Positions 1 through 7,117 of a stretch of 19,679 nt of DNA are shown piece by piece. How positions within the stretch are numbered: position 1 is the stretch's first letter; every line of letters starts with the position of its first letter. The DNA lies in contig CAYQDR010000088.1 of the NCBI GenBank assembly GCA_964416315.1, positions 1-19,679 on the forward strand, in the 5' to 3' direction. The notes beneath the pieces were generated by a model that saw nothing but the letters and a program-made list of their open reading frames with translations, did no database searches and had not been told where the DNA came from. Made by a program: the position numbers and the translations under genes. The stretch comes from CAYQDR01 sp964416315. GTDB lineage: Bacteria > Methylomirabilota > Methylomirabilia > Rokubacteriales > DASRDR01.

Positions 1-20
1 CACCAAGACGCAACCCGCAT
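1..20 (-). CDS. Possible 5' end of a minus-strand gene running off the window
   Basis: On the minus strand an ATG (complement of 18-20) is preceded three bases upstream by a strong purine-rich Shine-Dalgarno stretch, GAGGGAGGCGG. Six codons (MRVASW) are readable before the window edge. The position would make it divergent from the rubredoxin-like gene. Too little sequence is present to name a product, and the start could be a coincidence in GC-rich DNA. Confidence 0.25.
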
Positions 21-69
21 CGTCCGCCTCCCTCACAACCCTGACGTGCGCCCCCCATTTCCCCGCCAC

Positions 70-99
70 TTCTCCCCGCCCGGCCGGATCGGCTAGAAT
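70..99 (+). promoter_or_regulatory. Candidate sigma70-like promoter for the rubredoxin-like gene
   Basis: A TAGAAT -10-like hexamer (94-99) has a weak -35-like TTCTCC (70-75) 18 bases upstream. Transcription would begin near 105, about 20 bases before the GTG at 125. This argues against using the in-frame ATG at 98, which overlaps the -10. The -10 match is good and the -35 match is poor, so the call is tentative. Confidence 0.35.
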
Positions 100-124
100 G
101 GGGGTGGCCTTCGTCGGAGTCCCC

Positions 125-244
125 GTGCAGCTCATCTGCCGATGCCTGCGGTGCGGTCATATCCATCCGGGGACGACTCCTCCCGAGCGCTGCCCCCGCT
201 GCGGGGCGCCGGGGGAGGAGTTTGAGGTGGTGGAAGAGGACTGA
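125..244 (+). CDS. Rubredoxin-like zinc-ribbon mini-protein (39 aa)
   Basis: This small protein resembles the C-terminal rubredoxin-like domain of rubrerythrins. It has a CRCLRCGHIHPG knuckle (Cys5, Cys7 and Cys10) and a second CPRCGAP knuckle (Cys23 and Cys26), followed by an acidic FEVVEED tail. In the family, such paired CxxC knuckles bind iron or zinc. The GTG at 125 is chosen because GGAG at 116-119 sits five bases upstream; an in-frame ATG at 98 would add nine residues but overlaps the likely -10 box. The next gene starts 30 bases downstream on the same strand, so the two may be co-transcribed. Whether it carries electrons or is a structural zinc ribbon cannot be told from sequence. Confidence 0.7.
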   Translation: MQLICRCLRCGHIHPGTTPPERCPRCGAPGEEFEVVEED

Positions 245-274
245 CCCGGCCTCGGGCCGGGGGGAGGTGTGCCC

Positions 275-1099
275 ATGGCCATCGTGACGATCTCCCACGA
301 AATGGGCGCCGGCGGCTCGGAGATCGGGCCCATGCTCGCCGAGCGACTCCGGTACCGGTACGTGGACCAGGACATGATCTCGCAGGCCGCCCAGAAGTAC
401 GGGGTGGACGAGGCGAAGCTCACCCCGCTCGACGAGACGAAGCCGTCGCTCTTCGAGTGGTTCGAGGCCGACACTCGCCAGTTCATCACCATCCTCCAGT
501 CCGCGCTCTTGGACGTCGCCGAAGGCGACAACGTGGTAATCATGGGGCGGGGCGGCCAAGTCCTCCTCCGGGGCGTCCCGCACGTCCTCCGTGTCCGGGT
601 GATGGCCCCCTTCGACATGCGCGTCAAGCGCATCATCAAAGACTTCGGCCAGAGGGGCGAGACGGTCGACGCGCGGACCACGGCGAAGATGGTCCGCGAG
701 AACGACCACCAGAAGTTCGGCCGGATGCGCTACCTCTACGACGTGGACTGGGCCGACCCGGCGCTCTACGACCTCGTGATCAACACCGAGAAGCTCTCGG
801 TCGAGGCCGGGGTCGAGCTCGTCGTGGGGTTGCTCCGCCGGTCGGAGCTGGCCGCCACGGAGGCGTCGCTGCAGGCCGTGCGCGACCGCGCCCTCGCCTC
901 GCGGGTGCGGTCCGCCCTGGCCGCCCACCCGGAGACGCGGAAGTACCGGATCAACGTCGAGGCCGACCGCGGCGTGATCCAACTCGAGGGGACGGCCGCG
1001 CTGGAGAAGGGCACCGAGGTCGCGCGCACCATCCCGGGAGTCGTGGACGTCAAGACCCAGCTCCTGGAGCCCCCGCCGATCCCGCCCTTCGTGGCTTGA
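275..1099 (+). CDS. Cytidylate kinase-like protein with C-terminal BON domain
   Basis: Residues 1-190 look like the Cytidylate_kin2-type nucleoside monophosphate kinase family. They contain an N-terminal phosphate-binding loop, SHEMGAGGSEIG (residues 7-18), a DxD-like segment YVDQDMI, and the family-like stretch YDVDWADPALYDLVINTEKLS near residues 155-175. Residues about 205-264 form a BON domain, with INVEADRGVIQLEGTA and the terminal IPGVVDVKTQ; BON domains typically bind membranes or phospholipids or regulate partners. ATG 275 is preferred over GTG 269 because GGGGAGG (261-267) then lies seven bases upstream. The substrate is not determinable: this family is annotated by homology and need not phosphorylate CMP. 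The fusion is the unusual feature. The gene ends 37 bases before a structured repeat that separates it from a convergent gene. Confidence 0.8.
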   Translation: MAIVTISHEMGAGGSEIGPMLAERLRYRYVDQDMISQAAQKYGVDEAKLTPLDETKPSLFEWFEADTRQFITILQSALLDVAEGDNVVIMGRGGQVLLRGVPHVLRVRVMAPFDMRVKRIIKDFGQRGETVDARTTAKMVRENDHQKFGRMRYLYDVDWADPALYDLVINTEKLSVEAGVELVVGLLRRSELAATEASLQAVRDRALASRVRSALAAHPETRKYRINVEADRGVIQLEGTAALEKGTEVARTIPGVVDVKTQLLEPPPIPPFVA

Positions 1100-1135
1100 T
1101 CGGGCGGCGGCATTCTGTCGGCGCCGACGAGCGCT

Positions 1136-1233
1136 CCGGGGGGGAGGCAGGGCCGATCCGTTCGCTGAAGAGCGAACGGCTTGGCTTTGCCAAGAGGCCC
1201 GTCGGAGGGGGGTGGAACCCCCCTCCGAAGAGT
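1136..1233. repeat. Structured intergenic repeat, copy 1 (multi-hairpin, about 98 bp)
   Basis: This element shares its layout with 7118-7214. It begins with a G-run and AGGCAG. Stem P1 is 1150-1154 paired with 1196-1200 (GGGCC/GGCCC). P1 encloses P2, 1158-1166 with 1171-1179 (CCGTTCGCT, loop GAAG), and P3, 1180-1185 with 1189-1194 (CTTGGC, loop TTT). A separate 11-bp hairpin P4 follows, 1202-1212 with 1218-1228. The element ends in GAAGAGT immediately before the stop codon of the convergent SPOR gene. It could act as a bidirectional terminator, a REP-like element or a structured RNA. Confidence 0.85.
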
Positions 1234-1986
1234 TCAGCGGACCTTGACGACGCGGGCCGTGACACCGAGGAGCGCCAGCTCCTCGCTGCGCGCCTGCGCG
1301 GCCGGCTGGGAGCCGAACTGACCGTATCGGATGTGGTAGATGACGGCGGGCCCGGTTTCGGCTTCGACCCGCACCTCGAAGCCGCGGGCGCGGAGGGGGC
1401 GCGCCGCCGCGACGGCCTCGCCGAGCGACGGCAGCCGGTCGAGCAGCACCTCGGGGCCGTCGCCGGGCTCGATGACCGTCCCGCGACCCAGCTCGGCGGC
1501 TGCGCGCCGGGCTTCCTCGCGGGAAGCGAAGCCGGTGGCGGCGACGACGAAGAGGCGCATCGTCGCCTGCTTCCGGAAGCGGACCGTGGCGTAGCCGATC
1601 CGGTTGAGCTGGTCCTCCAGCCGGTCGGCCGCCTCGCCGGAGGTGAACGGCCCGCTCTCGAGCGCGTACCGCTCGTCGGGCGGGGGCGCCGGCGGCGCCG
1701 GGGCGGGGGCCGCAGCGAACGCGGCCGGTAGCGGCGGCGGCTCGACCGGCGGCGCGGGGGCAGTCGCCGCGGGTGGCGGTACCGCGGGCGGCGGCGCGGC
1801 CACTGCCGGGTCTACCGGACCGGGCACGATCGCGACGGCCGCCGGGACGGGCGTGGCGAGGCGGAGAGCGGAGTCCCAGACGCCATCCACGCGCCGCTCG
1901 AGGAGCCAGGCGATGGTGGCGACGAGCAGGAGGAGGAGCAGCGCGCCCAGCGGCACGTGGGCGTAGCGACGGCCCAGGGTGAACAT
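1234..1986 (-). CDS. Membrane-anchored protein with two SPOR domains
   Basis: This 250-residue protein has a short cytoplasmic N-terminus, one transmembrane helix at about residues 11-29 (VPLGALLLLLLVATIAWLL), and a long Pro/Ala-rich linker (about 45-103). Two SPOR-like repeats follow: residues 107-170 starting YALESGPFTSGEAADRL, and 178-250 containing YHIRYGQFGSQPAAQ. SPOR domains bind denuded glycan strands of septal peptidoglycan, so a periplasmic role in cell division or wall remodelling is likely (family knowledge). The gene is divergent from the HtrA-type protease with a 69-base gap. Its 3' end abuts the structured repeat. The second SPOR unit is more divergent than the first. Confidence 0.75.
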   Translation of the reverse strand: MFTLGRRYAHVPLGALLLLLLVATIAWLLERRVDGVWDSALRLATPVPAAVAIVPGPVDPAVAAPPPAVPPPAATAPAPPVEPPPLPAAFAAAPAPAPPAPPPDERYALESGPFTSGEAADRLEDQLNRIGYATVRFRKQATMRLFVVAATGFASREEARRAAAELGRGTVIEPGDGPEVLLDRLPSLGEAVAAARPLRARGFEVRVEAETGPAVIYHIRYGQFGSQPAAQARSEELALLGVTARVVKVR

Positions 1987-1996
1987 GATGGGTTCC

Positions 1997-2033
1997 GCCT
2001 CGAATCCTGAGCGGCGGGCCCGGGGAAGTCAAG
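1997..2033 (-). promoter_or_regulatory. Candidate promoter for the SPOR gene
   Basis: Read on the minus strand, a TTGACT -35 is followed after 17 bases by CAGGAT, a three-of-six match to the -10 consensus. The start codon lies a short distance downstream. The -35 is convincing and the -10 weak. No equally clear promoter was found for the divergent protease gene; TATTCT at 2035-2040 is a possible -10 without a good -35. Confidence 0.35.
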
Positions 2034-2055
2034 TTATTCTGGCCAGGGAGGGCAA

Positions 2056-3222
2056 ATGACGCGGTTTTTCGCCAGGTTGGGAGCGGGGGTGCTCGTGGCC
2101 TTCGCGGCCGGGCTCGGTCTGGGGCTGGGGCTCTACCTGGCCGGGCTGCGAACCCCCGGCACCACGGCTCCCGCGCGATCGGGCCCCGCGGCGGCAACCC
2201 CGGAGGAGATGCAGCAGGCCTTCGTGCGCGTCGCGGACCGCGTGCGGCCGGCGGTCGTGAACATCGCCACCTCGCACTTCCTCCGGCGGCAGCGCCCCCC
2301 CGGCACCGAGCCCTTCTCCGGCAACCCGAGCTTCAAGGACTTCTACGACCGGTACTTCGGCCAGATGCCGCCGGGGGAGCGCGAGCGGGCGGGCGTGGGC
2401 TCCGGCGTCATCATCGACGACCAGGGCCACATCCTGACCAACCTCCACGTCATCAAGGGCGCCGACGAGATCAGCGTGCGGCTCCACAACAAGACGGAGT
2501 TGCGCGGGAAGGTCGTCGGCCTGGACCCGAAGACGGACCTCGCCGTCCTCCGGATCCCGACCACGGAGGCGGCCCGGGCGGCGCCGCTCGGCGACTCCGA
2601 CCGCCTCCAGGTGGGGGAGTGGGCGATCGCGATCGGGAGCCCGTTCGGCCTCGAGCAGACGGTGACCGTCGGCGTCATCAGCGCCACCGGCCGCTCCGAG
2701 GTCGGAATCGTTCCCTACGAGAACTTCATCCAGACCGACGCGTCGATCAACCCCGGGAACTCCGGGGGACCGCTGCTGAACTTCCGGGGCGAGGTCATCG
2801 GCATCAACACCGCGATCGTCTCGACCGGCCAGGGGATCGGCTTCGCGATCCCGATCAACGTCGCCCGGAACGTCGCGAGCGCGATCGTCGCGAAGGGGCG
2901 CGTCGCGCGCGGCTGGCTCGGCGTGTCGCTCGAGCCGCTCACCCGCGAGCTCGCCCAGGCGCTCGGCGCCCCCGGCGACAAGGGCGCACTGGTCGCGCGC
3001 GTGCTGTCGGGCGGTCCGGCGGAGAAGGCCGGCCTCCTGCCGAGCGACGTCATCCTCCGCTTCGGCGACATCCTGGTGGAGGACCTCCAGCACTTGCAGC
3101 GCCTGGTCCTCGACGCGCCCGCGGACCGCCAGGTCACGCTCCGCGTCCTGCGCAAGGGCAAGGAGCTCTCCGTGCCCGTCACGATCGCGGAGGCGCCCCC
3201 GGAGCGCCAGTCGCCCTCGTAA
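2056..3222 (+). CDS. htrA: HtrA/DegP-family serine protease, membrane-anchored, single PDZ
   Basis: An N-terminal hydrophobic segment (about residues 9-30) acts as signal anchor and places a trypsin-like protease in the periplasm. The catalytic triad is visible: His131 in LTNLHVIKG, Asp161 in KTDLAVLRI and Ser236 in INPGNSGGPLL. One PDZ domain follows at about 285-378, starting GWLGVSLEPL. At 388 residues with one PDZ the layout is DegS-like or generic HtrA rather than two-PDZ DegP/DegQ. The family degrades misfolded envelope proteins or senses envelope stress. AGGGAGGG (2045-2052) is a strong ribosome-binding site. The downstream DUF2062 gene starts 26 bases on, suggesting one transcript. 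Confidence 0.93.
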   Translation: MTRFFARLGAGVLVAFAAGLGLGLGLYLAGLRTPGTTAPARSGPAAATPEEMQQAFVRVADRVRPAVVNIATSHFLRRQRPPGTEPFSGNPSFKDFYDRYFGQMPPGERERAGVGSGVIIDDQGHILTNLHVIKGADEISVRLHNKTELRGKVVGLDPKTDLAVLRIPTTEAARAAPLGDSDRLQVGEWAIAIGSPFGLEQTVTVGVISATGRSEVGIVPYENFIQTDASINPGNSGGPLLNFRGEVIGINTAIVSTGQGIGFAIPINVARNVASAIVAKGRVARGWLGVSLEPLTRELAQALGAPGDKGALVARVLSGGPAEKAGLLPSDVILRFGDILVEDLQHLQRLVLDAPADRQVTLRVLRKGKELSVPVTIAEAPPERQSPS

Positions 3223-3248
3223 GGCGCCCAGCGGGGACCCCTCACTCC

Positions 3249-3797
3249 GTGCTCTTCTCCTGGCGCCGGTTCCGAGAACACGTGACCGACGTGCTCCACC
3301 TCGACGAGGAGCCGGTCCGGCTCGCGAGGGGGATGGCGGTCGGGGTGTTCATCGGCTTCACCCCGTTCTACGGGCTCCACACCCTGCTCGCCCTGGCCGC
3401 GGCGTTCGTCTTTCGGCTCAACAAGGCGGCGACCGTCACCGGCGCCTGGATCAACCTGCCGTGGTTCGCGCCGTTCGTCTACGGGTTCTGCCTCAAGCTC
3501 GGCGAAGCGATCCTGAGCGGCAACATCTCCTCGTCCGGGCTCGGAACCCTCACCGAGGCCGCCGCGGCGTACCTCCGCTCGAGCCCCCGCGAGCACGCGG
3601 GCCACCTCTGGGAGATGCTCTGGCGCATGATGTTCGAGGCCTCCCTGCCGCTCTTCGTGGGCACCACGGTCGTCGGCCTCGCCCTCGGCACCGCCACGTA
3701 CTTGATCACCCTGGAGGCCGTCCGCGAGATCCGGCGGCTCCGGCAGCGAGCCCGCGGGTCGGGGGCGCCGGACGTGAGGCCCTCCCGGGAGGGTTGA
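3249..3797 (+). CDS. DUF2062 family membrane protein
   Basis: This 182-residue protein has the conserved DUF2062 stretch, LARGMAVGVFIGFTPFYG then LHTLLALAAAFVFRLNKAATV and WINLPWF. This is followed by a membrane segment near the C-terminal end, LPLFVGTTVVGLALGTATYLI, and a basic cytoplasmic-looking tail. The family's biochemical role is not established; members are small inner-membrane proteins, often near envelope genes. GTG at 3249 is the start giving the full conserved region, with only a weak, distant GGGGA ahead. Three bases separate its stop from the MscS-type gene, so the two are almost certainly co-transcribed. Confidence 0.8.
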   Translation: MLFSWRRFREHVTDVLHLDEEPVRLARGMAVGVFIGFTPFYGLHTLLALAAAFVFRLNKAATVTGAWINLPWFAPFVYGFCLKLGEAILSGNISSSGLGTLTEAAAAYLRSSPREHAGHLWEMLWRMMFEASLPLFVGTTVVGLALGTATYLITLEAVREIRRLRQRARGSGAPDVRPSREG

Positions 3798-3800
3798 CGC

Positions 3801-4712
3801 GTGGCCTCGCTCCTCGACCAGCTCGGCCGGCTCACCGCGCAGGCCTTCGCGCTCGGCGAAGGGGCCTCCTCCGCGTTCGCGCGGATGGCGACCATCGCCG
3901 GCGCGATCGTGCTCGGCTGGGCGGCATACCGGATCGTCACGGGGCTGATCCGCCGGATGCTCCGTCCGCTCGAGGGCGCCACCGACTACGGCGCCCGGGT
4001 CCAGCGGGCGCGGACCCTCGGCCCGCTCCTGTCCAGCGTGGCGCGCTACCTGGTCGCGTTCATCGTCGGGGTCGTGGTCCTGCAGGAGCTCGGCATCGAC
4101 GTGCGGGCGGTGATCGTCTCCGCCGGCGTGGTCGGGCTCGCCGTCGGCCTCGGCGCGCAGAGCGTGATCCGGGACGTGATCACCGGGTTCTTCATCCTCT
4201 TCGAGAACCTGGTCGCGGTCGGGGACGTCGTCGAGGTCGGGCCGCACGTCGGGGTCGTCGAGGCGGTCGGGCTCCGGGTCACGAAGATCCGCAAGTTCAC
4301 CGGCGAGCTCCGAATCGTCCCGAACGGCGAGCTGACGGCGTTCGGCCACCACACGGCCGGCTGGGGTCGCGCCGTGGTCGAGGTCGGCGTCGGGTACGAC
4401 CAGGACGTGACCCGGGCGCTCGAGGCCCTCGAGGCCGTGGGCCGCGCCTTCCGCGACGCCCACCCGGCGCCGGTGCTCGAGCCGCCCGTGGCCGAGGGGA
4501 TCCTGCGCTTCGGCGAGTCCGACGTCGTCCTGCGCCTCCACGCGCGGGTCGAGGCCACCCAGAAGGGACCCCTCGAGCTGGAGCTCCGGCGGCGTGTCAA
4601 GGAGGGGCTCGAGGCCGCCGGCATCCGGATCCCGTTCCCGCAGCGCGTCGTCCACGTCGCGACCGACCGCGCGCCCTTCGCCGCCACGAACCGGAAGGAG
4701 TCCGCCGCATGA
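3801..4712 (+). CDS. MscS-family small-conductance mechanosensitive channel
   Basis: This 303-residue inner-membrane channel has three predicted helices: about residues 27-50, 75-97 and 101-135. The third is the pore-lining, glycine/alanine-rich helix, GVVGLAVGLGAQSVIRDVI, leading into the family signature GFFILFEN. The following beta domain contains GDVVEVG and RIVPNGEL, and the C-terminal alpha/beta domain extends to about 285. Members open under membrane tension to release osmolytes. The start is GTG 3801 with GGGAGG at 3787-3792. The gene overlaps galU by four bases (ATGA), so translation is probably coupled. The three-helix size resembles the minimal E. coli MscS type. Confidence 0.92.
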   Translation: MASLLDQLGRLTAQAFALGEGASSAFARMATIAGAIVLGWAAYRIVTGLIRRMLRPLEGATDYGARVQRARTLGPLLSSVARYLVAFIVGVVVLQELGIDVRAVIVSAGVVGLAVGLGAQSVIRDVITGFFILFENLVAVGDVVEVGPHVGVVEAVGLRVTKIRKFTGELRIVPNGELTAFGHHTAGWGRAVVEVGVGYDQDVTRALEALEAVGRAFRDAHPAPVLEPPVAEGILRFGESDVVLRLHARVEATQKGPLELELRRRVKEGLEAAGIRIPFPQRVVHVATDRAPFAATNRKESAA

Positions 4713-5569
4713 GGGTGCGCACCGCCGTCTTCCCTGCCGCCGGCCTCGGGACGCGCTTCTTGCCCGCGACCAAGGCCCAGCCGAAGGAGATGCTGCCGCT
4801 GGTCGACAAGCCGATGATCCAGTACGTGGTCGAGGAGGCGGTGGCGGCCGGGCTCGACCGTCTGATCATCATCACGGGCCGCGGCAAGCGGGCGATCGAG
4901 GACCACTTCGACGCCGCCGTCGAGCTCGAGTTCTACCTCCAGGAGCGGGGGAAGTGGGAAGAGCTGGCCCAGATCAAGACCATCTCCGACCTCGCCACCG
5001 TCTCCTACATCCGGCAGAAGGAGCCCCTCGGGCTCGGCCACGCGATCCTGTGCGCCCGCCCGATCGTCGGCGAGGAGCCGTTCGCGGTCTTCCTCGGCGA
5101 CGACATCGTGGTGTCCGATCCACCCTGCATCGCCCAGCTCCTCGCGGTCTACGAGGCCCAGGGCCATCCGGTCCTCGCGGTCGAGCAGGTGCCGCGCGGG
5201 GAGCTCTCGCGCTACGGCGTCATCCGCGGCAGCGCGGTCGGCGACTCCGTCTACCTGGTCGAGGACCTGGTCGAGAAGCCGGCGCCCGAGGCGGCACCAT
5301 CGGACCTCGCGATCATCGGGCGCTACGTGCTGACGCCCGACCTCTTCCCGATCCTGGCCGAGACCCCGCCCGACCACCGCGGGGAGATCCAGCTCACGGA
5401 CGCGCTCCGGCGGCTCCGCGAGCGGCGCCCGCTCTACGCGGTGCGCTTCAGCGGGCGGCGGTTCGACACCGGCGACAAGCTCGGGTTCCTCAAGGCGACG
5501 GTCGAGATGGCGCTCACGCGGCCCGACCTCGCCGAGCCCTTCCGCGCCTACCTGCGGACCGTGATGTAG
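4709..5569 (+). CDS. galU: UTP--glucose-1-phosphate uridylyltransferase
   Basis: This cytoplasmic enzyme makes UDP-glucose from UTP and glucose-1-phosphate, a precursor of LPS, exopolysaccharide and glycolipid sugars. The nucleotide-binding signature is at residues 8-30 (FPAAGLGTRFLPATKAQPKEML). Further family motifs are FLGDDIV, SRYGVI, EKPAPE, GRYVLTPD, GEIQLTDAL and RFDTGDKLGFLKA. At 286 residues it has the usual length for bacterial GalU. GGAAGGAG at 4692-4699 precedes the start, which overlaps the MscS-type stop by four bases. It supports the envelope character of this gene group. Confidence 0.96.
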   Translation: MRVRTAVFPAAGLGTRFLPATKAQPKEMLPLVDKPMIQYVVEEAVAAGLDRLIIITGRGKRAIEDHFDAAVELEFYLQERGKWEELAQIKTISDLATVSYIRQKEPLGLGHAILCARPIVGEEPFAVFLGDDIVVSDPPCIAQLLAVYEAQGHPVLAVEQVPRGELSRYGVIRGSAVGDSVYLVEDLVEKPAPEAAPSDLAIIGRYVLTPDLFPILAETPPDHRGEIQLTDALRRLRERRPLYAVRFSGRRFDTGDKLGFLKATVEMALTRPDLAEPFRAYLRTVM

Positions 5570-5570
5570 C

Positions 5571-5593
5571 CCCGTCTCCCCGCCCCGGACGGG
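5571..5593 (+). terminator. Possible hairpin after galU
   Basis: CCCGTC (5571-5576) can pair with GACGGG (5588-5593) two bases after the galU stop. There is no T-tract; a run of G follows. It is a weak terminator candidate, placed between the end of the envelope group and the next promoter. Confidence 0.3.
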
Positions 5594-5627
5594 AGGGGGG
5601 GGAACGCGAGTCATCTCGGCCGTTTCC

Positions 5628-5656
5628 TTGACTTGCGCGGGGGCTTCTGCGAGAAT
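5628..5656 (+). promoter_or_regulatory. Sigma70-like promoter of the nicotinate phosphoribosyltransferase gene
   Basis: TTGACT (5628-5633) and GAGAAT (5651-5656) are separated by exactly 17 bases. This is the clearest promoter in the window. It predicts transcription from about 5663 and thus a leader of roughly 160 bases before the GTG at 5824. Confidence 0.65.
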
Positions 5657-5662
5657 CGGGGC

Positions 5663-5823
5663 TACTTTTCCACCCGCGGGCGCGGCGAGACTCCAGTGAG
5701 CCTGTTCGCCACCGTCTCCCATCGCTTCCTTCTCACGGGGCGCACCGTCCCCCGGGAGGCGGGCGGAGACTGGGCGCCCCCGCGCGCGCTCCCCGGGCGT
5801 CAGCCCCGGCGGGAAGGCTGAGC
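5663..5823 (+). promoter_or_regulatory. Structured 5' leader with possible RBS-sequestering switch
   Basis: A long interrupted hairpin is visible: GGGGCGC (5737-5743) with GCGCCCC (5774-5780), stacked on CCGTCC (5745-5750) with GGGCGG (5761-5766, one G-T pair). Downstream, CAGCC (5801-5805) can pair with GGCTG (5816-5820), covering part of the Shine-Dalgarno GGGAAGG (5811-5817). An overlapping alternative pairs CGGG near 5794-5797 with CCCG near 5805-5808. I recognise no known riboswitch consensus. Strong pairing arises easily at this GC content. Confidence 0.3.
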
Positions 5824-7047
5824 GTGGCAGACAAGTCCGCCCCCGACCGGCCCCCGTTCCACCTCGCCAGCCAGGAGGAGATCAAGGCGGGGCGGGTCGT
5901 CGACGTCTACTTCAACCGGACGGTCCAGATCCTCCGGGCCCGCGGGATCCGCAAGCGCGCGAAGGCCGAGGTGCGGCTGAAGAGCCTCCCCGCGGACTGG
6001 ACCTGGGGGATCCTGGCCGGCATCGAGGAGGTGGCCCACCTGCTGGCCGGGCTCCCGGTGGACGTCACCGCGATGGACGAGGGGACCGTGTTCGGCCCCT
6101 ACCAGCCGGTCCTCACGATCGAGGGCGTCTACGTCGAGTGGGCCGAGTACGAGACCGCCCTCCTCGGGCTCCTCTGCCAGGCCTCGGGGATCGCGACCAA
6201 GGCCGCCCGCTGCAAGAAGGCGGCGGGCGAGCGCCAGGTGATCAGCTTCGGGGCGCGCCGGATGCACCCGGGGCTCGCGCCCATGATCGAGCGCAATGCC
6301 TTCGTCGGCGGGTGCGACGGGGTGGCCGTGACGAAGGCGGCGGAGCTGATCGAGGCGGACCCGATGGGCACGATCCCGCACGCGCTCGTCCTCATGTGCG
6401 GCGACACGGTCGAGGCCCTCCGGGCGTTCCACGAGGTCGTGGACCCGAAGGTCCGGCGCGTGGCGCTCATCGACACGCTCCAGGACGAGAAGTTCGAGGC
6501 GATCCGGGTGGCCGAAGCCCTCGGCAGGGACCTCTACGCCGTCCGCCTCGACACGCCCTCCTCCCGGCGCGGGGACTTCTACCGGATCCTCGAGGAGGTG
6601 CGCTGGGAGCTCGACTACCGCGGCTTCGACCACGTCAAGCTGATCGCCTCGGGCGGCATCGACGAGTACGAGATGGCGCGGCTCAACCCGCTCGTGGACG
6701 CCTACGGGGTGGGGACCGCGATCGCCAACGCCCCCGTCCTGAACTTCGCCCTCGACATCATGGAGATCGACGGCCAGCCGATGGCCAAGCGCGGGAAGCG
6801 CTCGGGGTCCAAGCTTGTCTACCGCTGCCGCGCCTGCTGGCAGACCGCTGTCGTCCCGGCCCACCGGCCGCGGAGCCGGTGCCCGTGCGGAGGCGAGTAC
6901 GAGAGCCTCCTCAAGCCCCTGATCAAGGGCGGCCGGCTCGCCCGCGACCTCCCGCCGCCGCGCACCGCGCGGGAGTACGTCCTCGAGCAGCTCCGCCGGG
7001 TCACCCTCGAGCTGCCCGGACACGGCGCCGCCCGGGGCGACTACTAG
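5824..7047 (+). CDS. pncB: Nicotinate phosphoribosyltransferase, archaeal-type with zinc knuckle
   Basis: This is the NAD salvage enzyme converting nicotinate, PRPP and ATP to nicotinate mononucleotide. Recognisable family segments include an N-terminal YFNRTVQIL, SFGARRMHPG (residues 141-150), FVGGCDGVAVTKAAEL, LIDTLQDEKFEA, YAVRLDTPSSRRGDF, and the phosphate-binding LIASGGID (273-280) and GVGTAIANA. A C-terminal Cys4 zinc knuckle (C335, C338, C353, C355) matches what I recall of the Thermoplasma-type enzyme rather than E. coli PncB. The start is GTG 5824 with GGGAAGG at 5811-5817. It has its own promoter and leader. At 407 residues it is the expected size. A quinolinate phosphoribosyltransferase is the related alternative, but the length and knuckle favour this call. 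Confidence 0.9.
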   Translation: MADKSAPDRPPFHLASQEEIKAGRVVDVYFNRTVQILRARGIRKRAKAEVRLKSLPADWTWGILAGIEEVAHLLAGLPVDVTAMDEGTVFGPYQPVLTIEGVYVEWAEYETALLGLLCQASGIATKAARCKKAAGERQVISFGARRMHPGLAPMIERNAFVGGCDGVAVTKAAELIEADPMGTIPHALVLMCGDTVEALRAFHEVVDPKVRRVALIDTLQDEKFEAIRVAEALGRDLYAVRLDTPSSRRGDFYRILEEVRWELDYRGFDHVKLIASGGIDEYEMARLNPLVDAYGVGTAIANAPVLNFALDIMEIDGQPMAKRGKRSGSKLVYRCRACWQTAVVPAHRPRSRCPCGGEYESLLKPLIKGGRLARDLPPPRTAREYVLEQLRRVTLELPGHGAARGDY

Positions 7048-7117
7048 GCTCTGGATCGCTATGTCGCGACGGGTCGGTGGCGGACCACGGCCTGGGCAGC
7101 GCGCGCTCAAGGCTTCC

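Noticed and set aside
1136..1233. Interpretation of the repeat as a CRISPR or tRNA-like element
   Set aside because: There are no regularly spaced direct repeats and no anticodon arm or CCA-type acceptor pattern; the hairpins are inverted repeats in a fixed order.
3780..3793. Perfect palindrome CCCTCCCGGGAGGG before the MscS-type gene as an operator
   Set aside because: Its right half is simply the Shine-Dalgarno; a 14-base GC palindrome is not surprising here and no second copy was seen.
2715..4655. A 646-codon minus-strand open frame antisense to htrA, the DUF2062 gene and the MscS-type gene
   Set aside because: It is composed of repetitive Arg/Asp/Glu/Pro/Gly-rich sequence typical of the complement of GC-rich genes, and the plus strand carries well-recognised families with intact motifs.
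5633..5821. A 62-codon plus-strand open frame in the leader of the nicotinate phosphoribosyltransferase gene
   Set aside because: It starts upstream of the predicted transcription start, has no ribosome-binding site and no recognisable protein features.
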